This document shows positions 16,652 to 26,257 of a stretch of 64,000 bases of DNA, piece after piece. This stretch comes from an uncultured Bacteroidales bacterium. Its GTDB lineage: Bacteria > Bacteroidota > Bacteroidia > Bacteroidales > Muribaculaceae. The stretch covers positions 51,151-115,150 of the forward strand of contig UQVH01000009.1 of assembly GCA_900544535.1 (NCBI GenBank), in the 5' to 3' direction. The notes below the pieces were generated by a model. That model worked only from the letters and a program-made list of their open reading frames with translations, did no database searches and was not told where the DNA came from. A program made the translations under genes and the position numbers. Within the stretch, counting starts at the first letter, position 1, and every line of letters begins with the position of its first letter.

Positions 16652-17455
16652 ATGAAAACTCAGATTGCGATTATAGGCATCGCTTTGATGTTAGCTGCCA
16701 CCTCGTGCAAGACAACCAAAGAATCATTGAATTATTTCGAGGATACACGCAAAGGCAATGATATCACTTTTAATCTTCAGGATAGCAAGATAAAGCTTGA
16801 GCCTCACGACGAGCTGTTCATTTCAGTCACATCACTTGTCCCGGAGGCAACCGCGCCTTACAATCTGCCTTTGGCCAATCCGGCCGCTGTCGGGTCCATA
16901 CAAGCGACATCGCAGGCTCGTCAGCAAACCTATGTCGTAGATTCAAAAGGTGACATCAGGTTTCCGGTATTGGGTAAAATTCATGTCGAGGGTATGACAA
17001 CCGAGCAGTTGGCCGACTATCTTGTGGCTGAAATATCGAAAGAAGCCAAAGATCCGGTGGTCAAAGTCGAATTGATAAATTTTAAGGTAAGTGTTCTCGG
17101 AGAAGTCCGTATGCCTGGGACAATCACGGTTCCCGGTGAAAGGGTATCGATTCTTGACGCTCTCGGACAGGCTCAGGATATGACTGAGTTCGGTGACCGT
17201 TCAAATGTGCTGGTTATCCGAGAGGAAGATGGGAAAGCCACATATCATTATATCAACCTTAACAAAAGTGATGTGGTGACATCTCCCTACTATTTCCTCC
17301 AGCAGAATGATGTTGTCGTCGTTTCGCCTAATAAAGTACGTCAGGACAATTCAAAATACAATACCAATAACGCCTATAAACTTCAGGTAACTTCCACGAT
17401 TGTCAGTGCCTGCTCAGTGATTGCGTCATTGGTCATAGCCCTTACTGTTAAATAA
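16652..17455 (+). CDS. Polysaccharide export lipoprotein, Wza-like
   Basis: 267-aa outer-membrane polysaccharide export protein. The lipoprotein signal peptide MKTQIAIIGIALMLAATSCK puts the lipidated cysteine at residue 19. The Poly_export domain follows: KLEPHDELFISV, then YVVDSKGDIRFPVLGKIHVEGMTTEQLADYL. A SLBB-type segment (FKVSVLGEVRMPGTITVPGERVSILDALGQA) comes next. A hydrophobic C-terminal helix (about 246-266) resembles the outer-membrane-spanning helix of Wza. It is followed 19 nt later by its Wzc-like partner, so the two probably form the trans-envelope export channel. Confidence 0.92.
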   Translation: MKTQIAIIGIALMLAATSCKTTKESLNYFEDTRKGNDITFNLQDSKIKLEPHDELFISVTSLVPEATAPYNLPLANPAAVGSIQATSQARQQTYVVDSKGDIRFPVLGKIHVEGMTTEQLADYLVAEISKEAKDPVVKVELINFKVSVLGEVRMPGTITVPGERVSILDALGQAQDMTEFGDRSNVLVIREEDGKATYHYINLNKSDVVTSPYYFLQQNDVVVVSPNKVRQDNSKYNTNNAYKLQVTSTIVSACSVIASLVIALTVK

Positions 17456-17474
17456 GATATTGGATTTTAGAACT

Positions 17475-19793
17475 ATGGATTTGAATAACGATAAGCTGTC
17501 AGATAAATTCGATTTCCGGTATTACCTCCAGCTGTGCCGCAGCCGTTGGTACTGGTTTTTAATATCGGCGGTACTCTGTGGTGCTGTCGGTGTCTTTTAT
17601 GCCATGACCACGGTTCCGGTCTATCAGGTTGTAGCCAATATCCTTATCGCCGAGGATGATGGCAAGGCATCCAATGCTATGAGTGAGATTGCGAGCCAGT
17701 TCTCAGCCGGAAATATGATGGGAGGCACAAGTTCGGTTGACGATGAGATCAATGTGGTCCGTTCTCATTCCAATATGCGCCAGACCGTCAGAGATCTTGG
17801 CTTGAATGTCAGCTATTCTGCCAGACTTTTCAGAATATTCAGCCGTGATGTGGCAGGCAAGACACCTGTCGTGATGACATGCGATCCTGCAATAGCCGAT
17901 ACAATCGGGAAGTATATAAGTTTCAGGGTTGTAGTCGGCAAAGATCATAAAGTCGATATCAAGGCTAAGGTTGAGAAAAAAACGATCGGTGAGGTCCGGG
18001 ATGCCTCTTTCCCTGTATCATTGAAAACCCCTTATGGCGATTTCATCTTCGACAAGACACGTTTTTTGAAAAAAGACAAGGGCGTCCGGATGGATATAGG
18101 ATTTTGCAGTTACGACGGTGCGGCTGAAAGTCTGGCTGAAAATGTCTCTATCTACATTCCAAGCAAAAGGTCGAATATAATATCTTTTGCGGCACATAGC
18201 CCTAATATCCCGCAGACCCAGAAAATCCTTAATACAATCATTGATAATTACAATATATCAGGCATAAGGGAAAAGCAGAAAAAAGATCAGAAGACAGCTG
18301 ATTTTGTCGCTGAACGTCTTCAGTCGATAAGTCGCGAACTGAATATGTCGGAAGAGGATATCGAAAGCTATAAGAGAAGTAAAAACCTGACCGATGTCGG
18401 AGCCGACGCTGCAAAATGGATGACACGTTCGACCACTCTGGAAGGACAGATAATGGCGGCTGAAACCGAAATTCATCTGCTTGATCTGACTCGTGATTTC
18501 ATTAACAATCCTGAGAATGACGGACAGCTGATTCCGGCGCTCAATGTCAGTGCTGCGGTTCCGGTTGACGCCTACAACGGATTGCTCTTGCAGAAGATGC
18601 AGCTGCAGAACACAGCCCGTGGGGAGAATGTGATGCTTAAGAGACTTGACGAGCAGATTGCCGTGCTCAGGGAGAATATGAGAAATTCTCTTCAGAAAGC
18701 CTATGAGAATGCCAATGTGCGTCTGAAAGACCTGCGTTCACAAGCCGGAGAATCAAAATCGCAGTTAAGCAAATTCCCTGAATATGAACGTCAGTTCGGA
18801 AACATCAAACGGCAGCAGGCAATCAAAGAAGAACTCTATCTGTATCTTCTGAAAAAGCAGGAGGAAACAAGCATTGCGCTGGCCAATTCGATGCCACGCG
18901 CCAAAATCGTCGACGAGGCATATGCTCTTTCGGCTCCGACCAACCTGTCCAAAAAGAAGATAGTAGCGATAGCTCTTTTTATAGGATTGTTGATTCCGTT
19001 GGTGCTTATATTCCTGCTGGATAAGTTGAAAAATAAATTTGAGTCTGTCGGTGAACTTGAACGTCTCACTCCGGTGCCGGTTTTGGGTGAAGTCTGTCAT
19101 AAGTCCGGTTCGGAATCTCCGCTGGTTGTGCGCTCGACCGGTGGCAGTTCTTCTGTGGCCGAACTGTTCCGGCTTATCAGATCAAATCTGCAGTTTGTTC
19201 TTGGAAACAGCAATGGAGCAAAAGTCATTTTGCTGACATCTACAATTTCAGGGGAAGGCAAATCATTTATCTCGATAAATCTGGCCTCTTCGTTCGCGGT
19301 TTTGGGTAAAAAAGTCCTTCTCATGGGGCTTGATATCAGAAATCCCAAACTTGCCGAGTATCTTGGCCTTGCCCCTTCAGCAGGCTTCACTTCTTATATT
19401 GCCAACAGAGATATATCATTGGAGTCGGTGATTCTTCACGACACATTGGAGAAAAATCTCGATATAATTGTTGCCGGACCTATACCGCCTAATCCGTCAG
19501 AACTTTTACAGTCCGATCGAGTTGACGAACTGTTTGCCGAGTTACGTACAATGTATGATTACATTATTATTGATTCGGCTCCGGTCGGCATGGTGAGCGA
19601 TACTTTCGCATTGGTGCGTGTTGCTGATGCCACAGTTTATGTAACTCGTGCCAATTATACCACCACTAAAGAAATCGAACTTCTCAACAAACTTTATGCG
19701 ACAAAACGTCTGCCGAAATTGTCGGTTGTGTTGAACGGTACCAAAGCTGCCGCCGGTTACGGCTACGGTTACGGTGAGAAATCAGGCAAATAA
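17475..19793 (+). CDS. Wzc-like polysaccharide co-polymerase and BY-kinase
   Basis: 772 aa from the ATG at 17475; the TTG at 17460 is less likely. The Wzz-type chain-length domain has a first membrane helix near 25-45, a long periplasmic coiled-coil section, a GNVR-like segment and a second helix near 495-515. A cytoplasmic bacterial tyrosine-kinase domain follows. Walker A is STISGEGKSFISINLA, Walker A' VLLMGLDIRNPKL and Walker B YIIIDSAPVGMVSD. The tail GYGYGYGEKSGK provides the clustered tyrosines that BY-kinases autophosphorylate. It regulates polymerisation and export with the upstream Wza-like protein. Confidence 0.93.
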   Translation: MDLNNDKLSDKFDFRYYLQLCRSRWYWFLISAVLCGAVGVFYAMTTVPVYQVVANILIAEDDGKASNAMSEIASQFSAGNMMGGTSSVDDEINVVRSHSNMRQTVRDLGLNVSYSARLFRIFSRDVAGKTPVVMTCDPAIADTIGKYISFRVVVGKDHKVDIKAKVEKKTIGEVRDASFPVSLKTPYGDFIFDKTRFLKKDKGVRMDIGFCSYDGAAESLAENVSIYIPSKRSNIISFAAHSPNIPQTQKILNTIIDNYNISGIREKQKKDQKTADFVAERLQSISRELNMSEEDIESYKRSKNLTDVGADAAKWMTRSTTLEGQIMAAETEIHLLDLTRDFINNPENDGQLIPALNVSAAVPVDAYNGLLLQKMQLQNTARGENVMLKRLDEQIAVLRENMRNSLQKAYENANVRLKDLRSQAGESKSQLSKFPEYERQFGNIKRQQAIKEELYLYLLKKQEETSIALANSMPRAKIVDEAYALSAPTNLSKKKIVAIALFIGLLIPLVLIFLLDKLKNKFESVGELERLTPVPVLGEVCHKSGSESPLVVRSTGGSSSVAELFRLIRSNLQFVLGNSNGAKVILLTSTISGEGKSFISINLASSFAVLGKKVLLMGLDIRNPKLAEYLGLAPSAGFTSYIANRDISLESVILHDTLEKNLDIIVAGPIPPNPSELLQSDRVDELFAELRTMYDYIIIDSAPVGMVSDTFALVRVADATVYVTRANYTTTKEIELLNKLYATKRLPKLSVVLNGTKAAAGYGYGYGEKSGK

Positions 19794-19812
19794 TGAGTAG
19801 CTTCTGGCAGGA

Positions 19813-21021
19813 ATGAAAAAGGCGTTGTTTGTCCTGACACTGTTTGCATCCGTCGGTTTCTTTAATCCGATGCAGATTTTTTCGCCCCAGATTTCCAAAC
19901 TGATTTTTTACTTTTGTGTCTTTCTCAGCGCGGCTTATGCTTTTTTTGACGGTCGGTCGCTTAGATATATCGATTATCCCTGGAAGAGTTATTGGCTGTT
20001 TATGGCCATGATCGTAATATCGACGGTCTCGGCTACTGCATTTCATCCGCAGTCATATTCAATCACTCTGATGTCAACGCTGCCGTATCTGTTAGGCTAT
20101 TTTTATTTTTGGATACTGATGAGGACCGGACTTTCCGATCAGTTTATCCTGAAATGGCTTTTCATTGGTTGTATGCTGGCAGTTCCGGTTTATTTCATCA
20201 ATCTTATAAGTTTCCCGACCGTAATTTTCGGCGATAGTGAGTTGGAGGACTTCTCCAGAGGCATTTTGCGTGTGCCGGTCGTGTTTACTGAAGGAATGGT
20301 GCTGTTCCTGTTTTATGGAATAAACAAGCTTTTGCTGAAGCCGCGTAACAGGAAATTCTGGATTTTTGTATGCGGGATGTGTGTGCTTATGATTTTTCTG
20401 TCGGTTGTACGTCAGGTCATATTGTACTCAATGGTACTCAGCCTTTTGTTTTTGCTGAAAAATTTTTCATGGCAAAAAAAAATCACAGCCGTTGCTGTCG
20501 GAATTGTCACGGTCATCTATATCCTTCCCATGGTTCCGGTATATAATACACTGCTGGAGCTTTCTCAGGAGCAACTTTACGAAAACGATGAGAAAGAGAA
20601 TGTCAGACTCGGAGCTTGGCGATATTATACATTTGAGAATCAGACCAATGATATAACCCCTATTATCGGTAATGGATCTCCTTCGCTTGGAAATAGTGTA
20701 TGGGGAAATGTCTTTAATGACGAGATAGAATATAATGAATATTTTTATGCCGATGTTGCATGGGCAGGTATCATCTATCTTTTCGGCTGGACCGGATTTG
20801 CTGCTCTATTGATACTGATGTTAAAAGCAGTCTTTCGACGAAAAGCACATGAAAAGGAGTATCTGACATACTGGTTTATATTTATTATTTTATCCGGCAT
20901 CGGATCAGGAGTTTTCATTTACTATCATCAGATCATATATATAATGATAGGTCTCTATCTCGTGTTTGGAACGTATGAAAAAGACAGCAATAATAATCCT
21001 CAATTACAACAATCCGTCTGA
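19813..21021 (+). CDS. O-antigen-ligase/Wzy-like polysaccharide polymerase
   Basis: 402-aa integral membrane protein with about 10-11 hydrophobic segments and one long extracytoplasmic loop near 255-310 (VYNTLLELSQEQLYENDEKENVRLGAWRYY). The topology, and the motif VRLGAWRYYTFENQTNDITPIIGNG, resemble O-antigen polymerase/ligase-type proteins where the loop bears the active site. Its position inside a glycosyltransferase cluster supports polymerase. A WaaL-type ligase is the alternative. It is visibly A/T-richer than the core genes. The downstream glycosyltransferase starts inside its last 47 bp. Confidence 0.75.
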   Translation: MKKALFVLTLFASVGFFNPMQIFSPQISKLIFYFCVFLSAAYAFFDGRSLRYIDYPWKSYWLFMAMIVISTVSATAFHPQSYSITLMSTLPYLLGYFYFWILMRTGLSDQFILKWLFIGCMLAVPVYFINLISFPTVIFGDSELEDFSRGILRVPVVFTEGMVLFLFYGINKLLLKPRNRKFWIFVCGMCVLMIFLSVVRQVILYSMVLSLLFLLKNFSWQKKITAVAVGIVTVIYILPMVPVYNTLLELSQEQLYENDEKENVRLGAWRYYTFENQTNDITPIIGNGSPSLGNSVWGNVFNDEIEYNEYFYADVAWAGIIYLFGWTGFAALLILMLKAVFRRKAHEKEYLTYWFIFIILSGIGSGVFIYYHQIIYIMIGLYLVFGTYEKDSNNNPQLQQSV

Positions 21022-21934
21022 TACGGTTGCCTGCCTCAGGAGCGTGAAACGCTATAACACTGCCCCGGTTAAGTATGTTGTTGTTGACAATGGCTCGACT
21101 GACGGGATTTCCGTCTCTGAAATAGACGGATTTCTTGCCGAGGCCTTTGAGGGAGATTATATGCGTGTCAGGGAGGGAGATTCAGTTCCCTCAAGCCTTC
21201 CTCAGGCTGTATTTATGACAAGTCGTTCCAATGACGGTTATGCGCGGGGAAATAACAAGGGGATAGCTTTGGCGGCAAATGATGATGAAATTGACCGATT
21301 GCTGATTCTCAACAATGATATTCTTTTCATAGAAGATATAATACCGCCTTTGAAGGAGGCTCAGGATAGTCTTCCCGATTGTGGAATTATAAGTCCCTTG
21401 CTTCTGACGGGGAAAGGAGCCGATATAGATTGGAATTGTGCCCGTAACGATACTCGGATCGGTTCCTGGATTAAAAATAATTTTTTGGCTCCATACTACT
21501 GGTTATGTAAAAAAAGTGTCTATGAAATTTATCGGGAATCACTTTTGCTTTACAAAAAGGAGGAGCCCTATCCTCAATTCATGCCGATAGAACTTCCGTC
21601 AGGATCATGTATGCTTGTGAAAAAAGATGTTTTTGCTGCGATAGGCAATTTTGATCCTGCCACATTCCTGTATTATGAGGAGAATATACTTTATCGAAAG
21701 CTGTTGAAACTCAATCTCCGTAACTATATAGCGACCCGTCTGCGTTGCATACATCTTGGGGCCGCTACAATGGTTAAATCTCCGTCAAGAATTGTTGCTG
21801 AGGCCGCAAAGGCAAGCCGTTCCTATTACATAAGGACTTATCTTGCACCATCTTGGGAGCAGCGTATATTGTTGAGAGTGAGTGACGCGTGGCTTCAAGG
21901 CTTCGTATTTTTGAAGAGTATAGTAAAAAAATGA
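20975..21934 (+). CDS. Glycosyltransferase family 2 (rhamnosyltransferase-like)
   Basis: 319 aa from the ATG at 20975. The TTG at 20966 adds only three residues. GT-A fold: TAIIILNYNNPSDTVACLRSV, VVVDNGSTDGIS, then NDGYARGNNKGIALA and the metal-binding-type LLILNNDILF. The acceptor side is ELPSGSCMLVKKDVFAAIGNFDPATFLYYEENILYRKL. It is a cytoplasmic enzyme likely adding a sugar to the lipid-linked repeat unit. Donor and linkage cannot be read from sequence. The layout resembles WbbL/RfbF-type GT2 proteins. Confidence 0.88.
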   Translation: MKKTAIIILNYNNPSDTVACLRSVKRYNTAPVKYVVVDNGSTDGISVSEIDGFLAEAFEGDYMRVREGDSVPSSLPQAVFMTSRSNDGYARGNNKGIALAANDDEIDRLLILNNDILFIEDIIPPLKEAQDSLPDCGIISPLLLTGKGADIDWNCARNDTRIGSWIKNNFLAPYYWLCKKSVYEIYRESLLLYKKEEPYPQFMPIELPSGSCMLVKKDVFAAIGNFDPATFLYYEENILYRKLLKLNLRNYIATRLRCIHLGAATMVKSPSRIVAEAAKASRSYYIRTYLAPSWEQRILLRVSDAWLQGFVFLKSIVKK

Positions 21935-21941
21935 TTGTGTA

Positions 21942-22889
21942 ATGAAACTGTCGATAATCACACCCGTCTACAATAGAGCCGACTGTATCCTGCGGTGTCT
22001 TGCCAGTGTCGCTTCCCAAAACGGTTGTGGAAGTGTCATCGAGCATGTGGTCGTTGATGACGGCTCAACGGACAATACCGCTGGACTTGTCAGGGATTTT
22101 GCCGCGAAGCATCCTCATGTCAGAACGGTATTCTTCGACCGTAACCGTGGTACAAATGCAGCCCGGAATGCTGCGGTCCGCCATGCGTCGGGAGATTATT
22201 GTGTCATACTCGACAGTGACGATTATTTTACTCCCGATGCCTGCGTGGTCATACTGAAGGCGATAGAATCGACTCATGATGCCCGGTATTTTATGTTCAC
22301 GCGCGACGACCGCACGGAAGAGTTCGACAGGCTTTATGGCGCTGGAACTGTTGTCAGATATAGTTATCGCGATGTGCTGAATGGTAAGGTTACAGGCGAC
22401 TATATACATGTCATCCCCCGCAGTATGCTCGAAAAATACCCGTTTGACGAAGACCTTAAGATTTATGAATCTCTGATTATCCAGCAGATTTACCGGGAAG
22501 TGGGGGAGATGGTATTTGAGAACAAGACCATCGTGATTGCCGAGAGAAACCGGTCTGACAGTGTCACCTGGAATACGTTGAGGACAAATGAAAAAGCGAT
22601 TTCGCGAAAACTTCAGGCGGCTGTGAAGGAACTGGAATTGTTCGGTGACGATTATCTTTGCGCTGGAAATCGGGAATATGTCGATGGACTTTATTTTAAT
22701 ATTGTGGATAATGCCGTCCTGACAGGAGACTACGGATTGGCAAAAAAATACATTCCATCCTTGACCGGTTGGCGGAAATCATTGATGAATATGATCGTCA
22801 TAGGGCGTTTGGGCCCGATTTACAAAAACTGTCTCAACAAATATCTGAATTTTAAATATCGTTCCTACGGGATCGGAACGAAGAAATGA
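21942..22889 (+). CDS. Glycosyltransferase family 2
   Basis: 315-aa GT-A enzyme: KLSIITPVYNRADCILRCLASV, HVVVDDGSTDNTAGLVRDF, then FDRNRGTNAARNAAVRHASGDYCVILDSDDYF with the DSDD metal-binding motif near 88-91. The C-terminal half is less conserved. It begins 8 nt after the preceding glycosyltransferase and is clearly in the same transcript. The substrate is unknown. The opening is typical of enzymes that build exopolysaccharide repeat units. Confidence 0.9.
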   Translation: MKLSIITPVYNRADCILRCLASVASQNGCGSVIEHVVVDDGSTDNTAGLVRDFAAKHPHVRTVFFDRNRGTNAARNAAVRHASGDYCVILDSDDYFTPDACVVILKAIESTHDARYFMFTRDDRTEEFDRLYGAGTVVRYSYRDVLNGKVTGDYIHVIPRSMLEKYPFDEDLKIYESLIIQQIYREVGEMVFENKTIVIAERNRSDSVTWNTLRTNEKAISRKLQAAVKELELFGDDYLCAGNREYVDGLYFNIVDNAVLTGDYGLAKKYIPSLTGWRKSLMNMIVIGRLGPIYKNCLNKYLNFKYRSYGIGTKK

Positions 22890-22923
22890 TCGATATGTGT
22901 GAATCTTATTGACCGGCAGAATT

Positions 22924-24081
22924 ATGGATAGAGAAAAATTAGTGTTGTATAATCTGGCAGCTACTCAGCCTGTGAGTGGCTCAATGCGTCATGGCGGCGG
23001 AATCTATGGTGAGATTGTATTGCGGAAGATTATAGAACTCCGGCGGAATGTCATAGTCGCATATGATTCGCGGCATTGGCTCAATCCTGAAATGAAAGCC
23101 CTTTGTGAAAACAATTCCGTTGAGCTTGTCGATATTTCTCAATGCGGTTTTCAGTCTGTGATTGACAGCCGTGGGATTGATATATTTTATTCACCGCAGC
23201 CGTTGGATGAACTGTACAGGTCGGAAAACTGTGAGCTGGTTGTGACCATACATGACCTTCGTCCGATTGAATTACCGTTGGACAGAAAAATGTTCTGGCG
23301 ATATAAGATGCAATTCTCGATGCAGTTGAAAAATCTGCTTGAAATATTGTCGCCGTCTTTTATCCGCCGTCATCGTTATCGTAAAAACGAAAACTTCATA
23401 CGCAAGCCAAACCTGCGTTTTGCAGTTGTGTCAAACCACTCTTTGGGCTCTGTGAATCTGTTTTTCCCGGAATCGGCGGATAAAGATATTCCTGTTTTCT
23501 ATTCTCCGTCAACATCGCTTGATTTAGTGCCGGGACGTAAGGAGGAATGTGATTTTTTCCTTCTCGTAAGCGCCAACCGCTGGGAGAAAAATTGCCTTAG
23601 AGCCATCATGGCTCTGGATCAGCTTTGCTCCGAAGGTCGACTGGCGGGAAAGCGAGTTGTCGTAACCGGTGTCAGATCCGCAGATTATTTTAGATACAGA
23701 ATTAAAAATCCCGGAATTTTTGATTTCAGGGGTTATGTCAGCGATGAAGAGTTGAATCAGCTTTATCACGATGCGTATTGCTTTATATATCCTTCGCTGA
23801 ATGAAGGCTTCGGTTATCCTCCTTTGGAAGCTATGCGTTACGGAGTCCCGGTTCTGGCCTCTCCGTTTTCATCCATAAGCGAGGTCTGCGGTGATGCGGC
23901 GCTGTATTTCAATCCTTTCAGCATCGATGAAATTAAAATCCGTATAATACAACTTGAGAACACGGCTCTTTATGAGCGCCATAAAGCGAAAAGCGTGGAG
24001 AGATATAAGTATATCACAGTACGTCAGAAAGTGGACTTGGAGAGATTTGTAAGATTCATCTATAATGATCCTCTTCAATAA
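22924..24081 (+). CDS. Glycosyltransferase family 4 (GT-B)
   Basis: 385 aa from the ATG at 22924; the upstream TTG is less credible. GT-B enzyme with the donor-binding Rossmann half at the C-terminus: LLVSANRWEKNCLRAIMAL, RGYVSDEELNQLYHDAYCFIYPSLNEGFGYPPLEAMRYGVPVLASPFSSISEVCGDAALYFNP, including the E-x7-E signature. The N-terminal half (Rossmann with VVTIHDLRPIELP) resembles mannosyltransferase-type GT4 proteins. It is the last gene of the polysaccharide cluster. No flippase or initiating sugar-phosphate transferase follows it. Confidence 0.9.
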   Translation: MDREKLVLYNLAATQPVSGSMRHGGGIYGEIVLRKIIELRRNVIVAYDSRHWLNPEMKALCENNSVELVDISQCGFQSVIDSRGIDIFYSPQPLDELYRSENCELVVTIHDLRPIELPLDRKMFWRYKMQFSMQLKNLLEILSPSFIRRHRYRKNENFIRKPNLRFAVVSNHSLGSVNLFFPESADKDIPVFYSPSTSLDLVPGRKEECDFFLLVSANRWEKNCLRAIMALDQLCSEGRLAGKRVVVTGVRSADYFRYRIKNPGIFDFRGYVSDEELNQLYHDAYCFIYPSLNEGFGYPPLEAMRYGVPVLASPFSSISEVCGDAALYFNPFSIDEIKIRIIQLENTALYERHKAKSVERYKYITVRQKVDLERFVRFIYNDPLQ

Positions 24082-24124
24082 GATCGGCTAAGACACTTTT
24101 TGAATTTGTTTTTACGGAAATAAA

Positions 24125-24156
24125 AAAAGCGTTGGGATCAGTTTCCCAACGCTTTT
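24125..24156 (-). terminator. Terminator overlapping the PPIase stop codon
   Basis: Perfect 13-bp inverted repeat, arms 24125-24137 and 24144-24156 (aaaagcgttggga and its complement), followed on the minus strand by a run of Ts. The distal arm encodes the last residues (KALGN) of the PPIase, so terminator and coding end are combined. It may also stop the polysaccharide operon from the other side. Confidence 0.8.
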
Positions 24157-26069
24157 AATGCTTTCTTGTTAAGCTTTACTTTATATTTTTTTCGGAGGCC
24201 CTTGACCCAGTCGCTTTCGAGTTGCTGCTGATAGTCGGAGGCTACGGCTCCGCGGACATCGTTAGCCTCTTCCGGAGTATCGATCACTCGTCCGGCATAT
24301 CCGAACCATGCGGTCCATTTCCCAGGTGCTTCGGGCCGCGGGCCATTGAATGCGAGGTTGTCGACTATCGCATTCTCACCCTTTCCGGTCACCACTTTTT
24401 CCACCTTTATATGGCGTCCGTAGTTGGCACGCAGGGTTGAAACCAAGGAGTCGTTCTCGACCTGGTTCGCTGCGAGATACTTCTGTGCTTCGCCGGCGAT
24501 GGAATCATTGGTCGCGAATACTACATAACCTTTATAGTGGGGCTTATCCCATGTATATTTCGTCTTGTTGGCTGCGAAATAATTTTGCAGACCTTCCGTG
24601 TCGGATGTCGAACGCTCCCATACATTGCGGTTGCTGATCTCAAACAGAAGAATGCCGTCGCGGTATTCATTTACGAGATTGCGGTACTCGCTGTTGTTTT
24701 CGGCGAGATTTTTCCGCGCGGCTTCGACAGTCGCCTCATCCACTTTGCGAGAGAGAGCTGTGTTGAACACGGTGAAAGCATCGTTGGCCCCTTCAAGCAC
24801 GTTGGCAGGGATGAATCCGATGACATCGGCCACACTCAGCGCCGATTTTCCAACGGTTGCTATCGCCGATTTGTCGGCAAGCAGTGAGTTGAGCTGTTCG
24901 GCAGGCGTGGCACCGGTCATTTTTGATCTTAACTGCATGAGAGCGGCTGAATCGACTCTTACGCCGATCTCTGCCTTAAGCTGAGAAAGACGTTCGGTTT
25001 CAGGCATGACAGAACGGATGTCACGTCCGATTGCAGCTTTTATCTTTGGCGATTCTTCCTCTAAGGTGCCGATTCCGCGGTGTGCCAGAGTCTGTACGAT
25101 ATGATATCCGTAGGCAGTTTTGAACGGCGCCGAGATCCCGCCGTCTTTCAGACTGAAAGCCGCGTCTTCAAACTCCTTGACCATCTCGCCGGGGCCGAAA
25201 AATCCGAGACGTCCGCCATTTGCCGCCGAGCCCGGATCTTCGCTTTCAGCGCGTGCGATGGCATCAAAATCGCCTCCGTTAAGCAGCAGCTTGTGGATCG
25301 AGTCGATCTGGGCTTTCTTGGCCATGCTCTCTTCCTCTGACAGATCTCTCGTGAGTTTTAGAATATGGCGTGCCTCGACTTTGCCGGGGTTGGGACGTTC
25401 ATCCTCGACACGTATGATATGGAATCCGAAAGGTGCGTCATCGATGACAGGCGAAATCTCTCCGACAGGAGTGTCCCATGCGGCCTTTTCAAAAGGATAG
25501 GGGAAGCTGTTGGCATTTATATATTCCATGGAGCCTTGATTGACGCGGGCCGAGCGGTCGGAAGAATACTTGACAGCCATTTCTCCGAAATCAGCCGATC
25601 CGCTGACAATTGCGGTGCGTATGCTGTCCAGTCTCGCACGGTTGGCCTCGTTCTCGTCATATGTCGCACCGATCGGCAGCATGATATGGCTTACACGACG
25701 CGATGTCGCCATGCGGGCGTATGCTTCGTTGACAAGTCGTTTCTCAACCAATGAGTCACGGAGATAAGGGCGCGAAAGATCGGCGCAATAACCGTCAAAT
25801 TCTTTCTTGAACGCCTCCGTATTGTGCAGACCGGCGGCTTCCGCATCAGCGACTTTGAGTTTGTAGACGACAAACATATCGACATACTCCTCGATGCTCT
25901 GAGGCGACAGTTGCTGGAGGTTATTCTTTTTATATAGGTATTCGAATTCGCTTTGTTTCACATCTTTCCCGTTTATCGTCATGACCACGGGATCAGTGTT
26001 TTTGCCTGCCGATGCCGAAAGAATTGCGGCACACGCCAGCGCGGAAATTATGCACGGCTTCTTTTTCAT
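24138..26069 (-). CDS. Periplasmic peptidyl-prolyl isomerase with two parvulin domains
   Basis: 643 aa with signal peptide MKKKPCIISALACAAILSASAG. An N-terminal SurA-like helical region reads VVMTINGKDVKQSEFEYLYKKN. Two rotamase (PpiC) domains follow, about 124-225 (RRVSHIMLPIG ... YPFEKAAWDTPVGEISPVIDDAPFGFHIIRVED) and 232-332 (EARHILKLTRDLS ... FGPGEMVKEFEDAAFSL ... TAYGYHIVQ). A 310-residue C-terminal region of unclear fold ends in a basic tail. It probably assists outer-membrane protein folding, like SurA. Gene arrangement gives no partner. Confidence 0.9.
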   Translation of the reverse strand: MKKKPCIISALACAAILSASAGKNTDPVVMTINGKDVKQSEFEYLYKKNNLQQLSPQSIEEYVDMFVVYKLKVADAEAAGLHNTEAFKKEFDGYCADLSRPYLRDSLVEKRLVNEAYARMATSRRVSHIMLPIGATYDENEANRARLDSIRTAIVSGSADFGEMAVKYSSDRSARVNQGSMEYINANSFPYPFEKAAWDTPVGEISPVIDDAPFGFHIIRVEDERPNPGKVEARHILKLTRDLSEEESMAKKAQIDSIHKLLLNGGDFDAIARAESEDPGSAANGGRLGFFGPGEMVKEFEDAAFSLKDGGISAPFKTAYGYHIVQTLAHRGIGTLEEESPKIKAAIGRDIRSVMPETERLSQLKAEIGVRVDSAALMQLRSKMTGATPAEQLNSLLADKSAIATVGKSALSVADVIGFIPANVLEGANDAFTVFNTALSRKVDEATVEAARKNLAENNSEYRNLVNEYRDGILLFEISNRNVWERSTSDTEGLQNYFAANKTKYTWDKPHYKGYVVFATNDSIAGEAQKYLAANQVENDSLVSTLRANYGRHIKVEKVVTGKGENAIVDNLAFNGPRPEAPGKWTAWFGYAGRVIDTPEEANDVRGAVASDYQQQLESDWVKGLRKKYKVKLNKKALKALGN

Positions 26070-26123
26070 TGGAAGTTGGAAATTTCAGAGACTCCTGATG
26101 TGTTCTGATATAGAATATAAAAA

Positions 26124-26157
26124 TTTAAGAGGATGTTGTCGGTGAACATCCTCTTAA
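26124..26157 (-). terminator. Terminator between aldo/keto reductase and PPIase
   Basis: Perfect 13-bp stem, arms 26124-26136 (ttaagaggatgtt) and 26145-26157, 8-nt loop. On the minus strand it is followed by AATTTTTATATTC. It lies about 100 nt past the aldo/keto reductase stop. Confidence 0.75.
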
Positions 26158-26257
26158 TTAACGTATCTGCCGGGGCTTTATTGTTCCCGTGGCAGTTGTC
26201 GGCTGCAAAAAAACGAGGCGGGGGCCAAGATGGCTTCAGATGGAGCGCAGACGGGCA

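Noticed and set aside
16652..24081. Phase-variable capsule locus with invertible promoter
   Set aside because: No recombinase gene and no inverted repeat pair around the promoter region were found.
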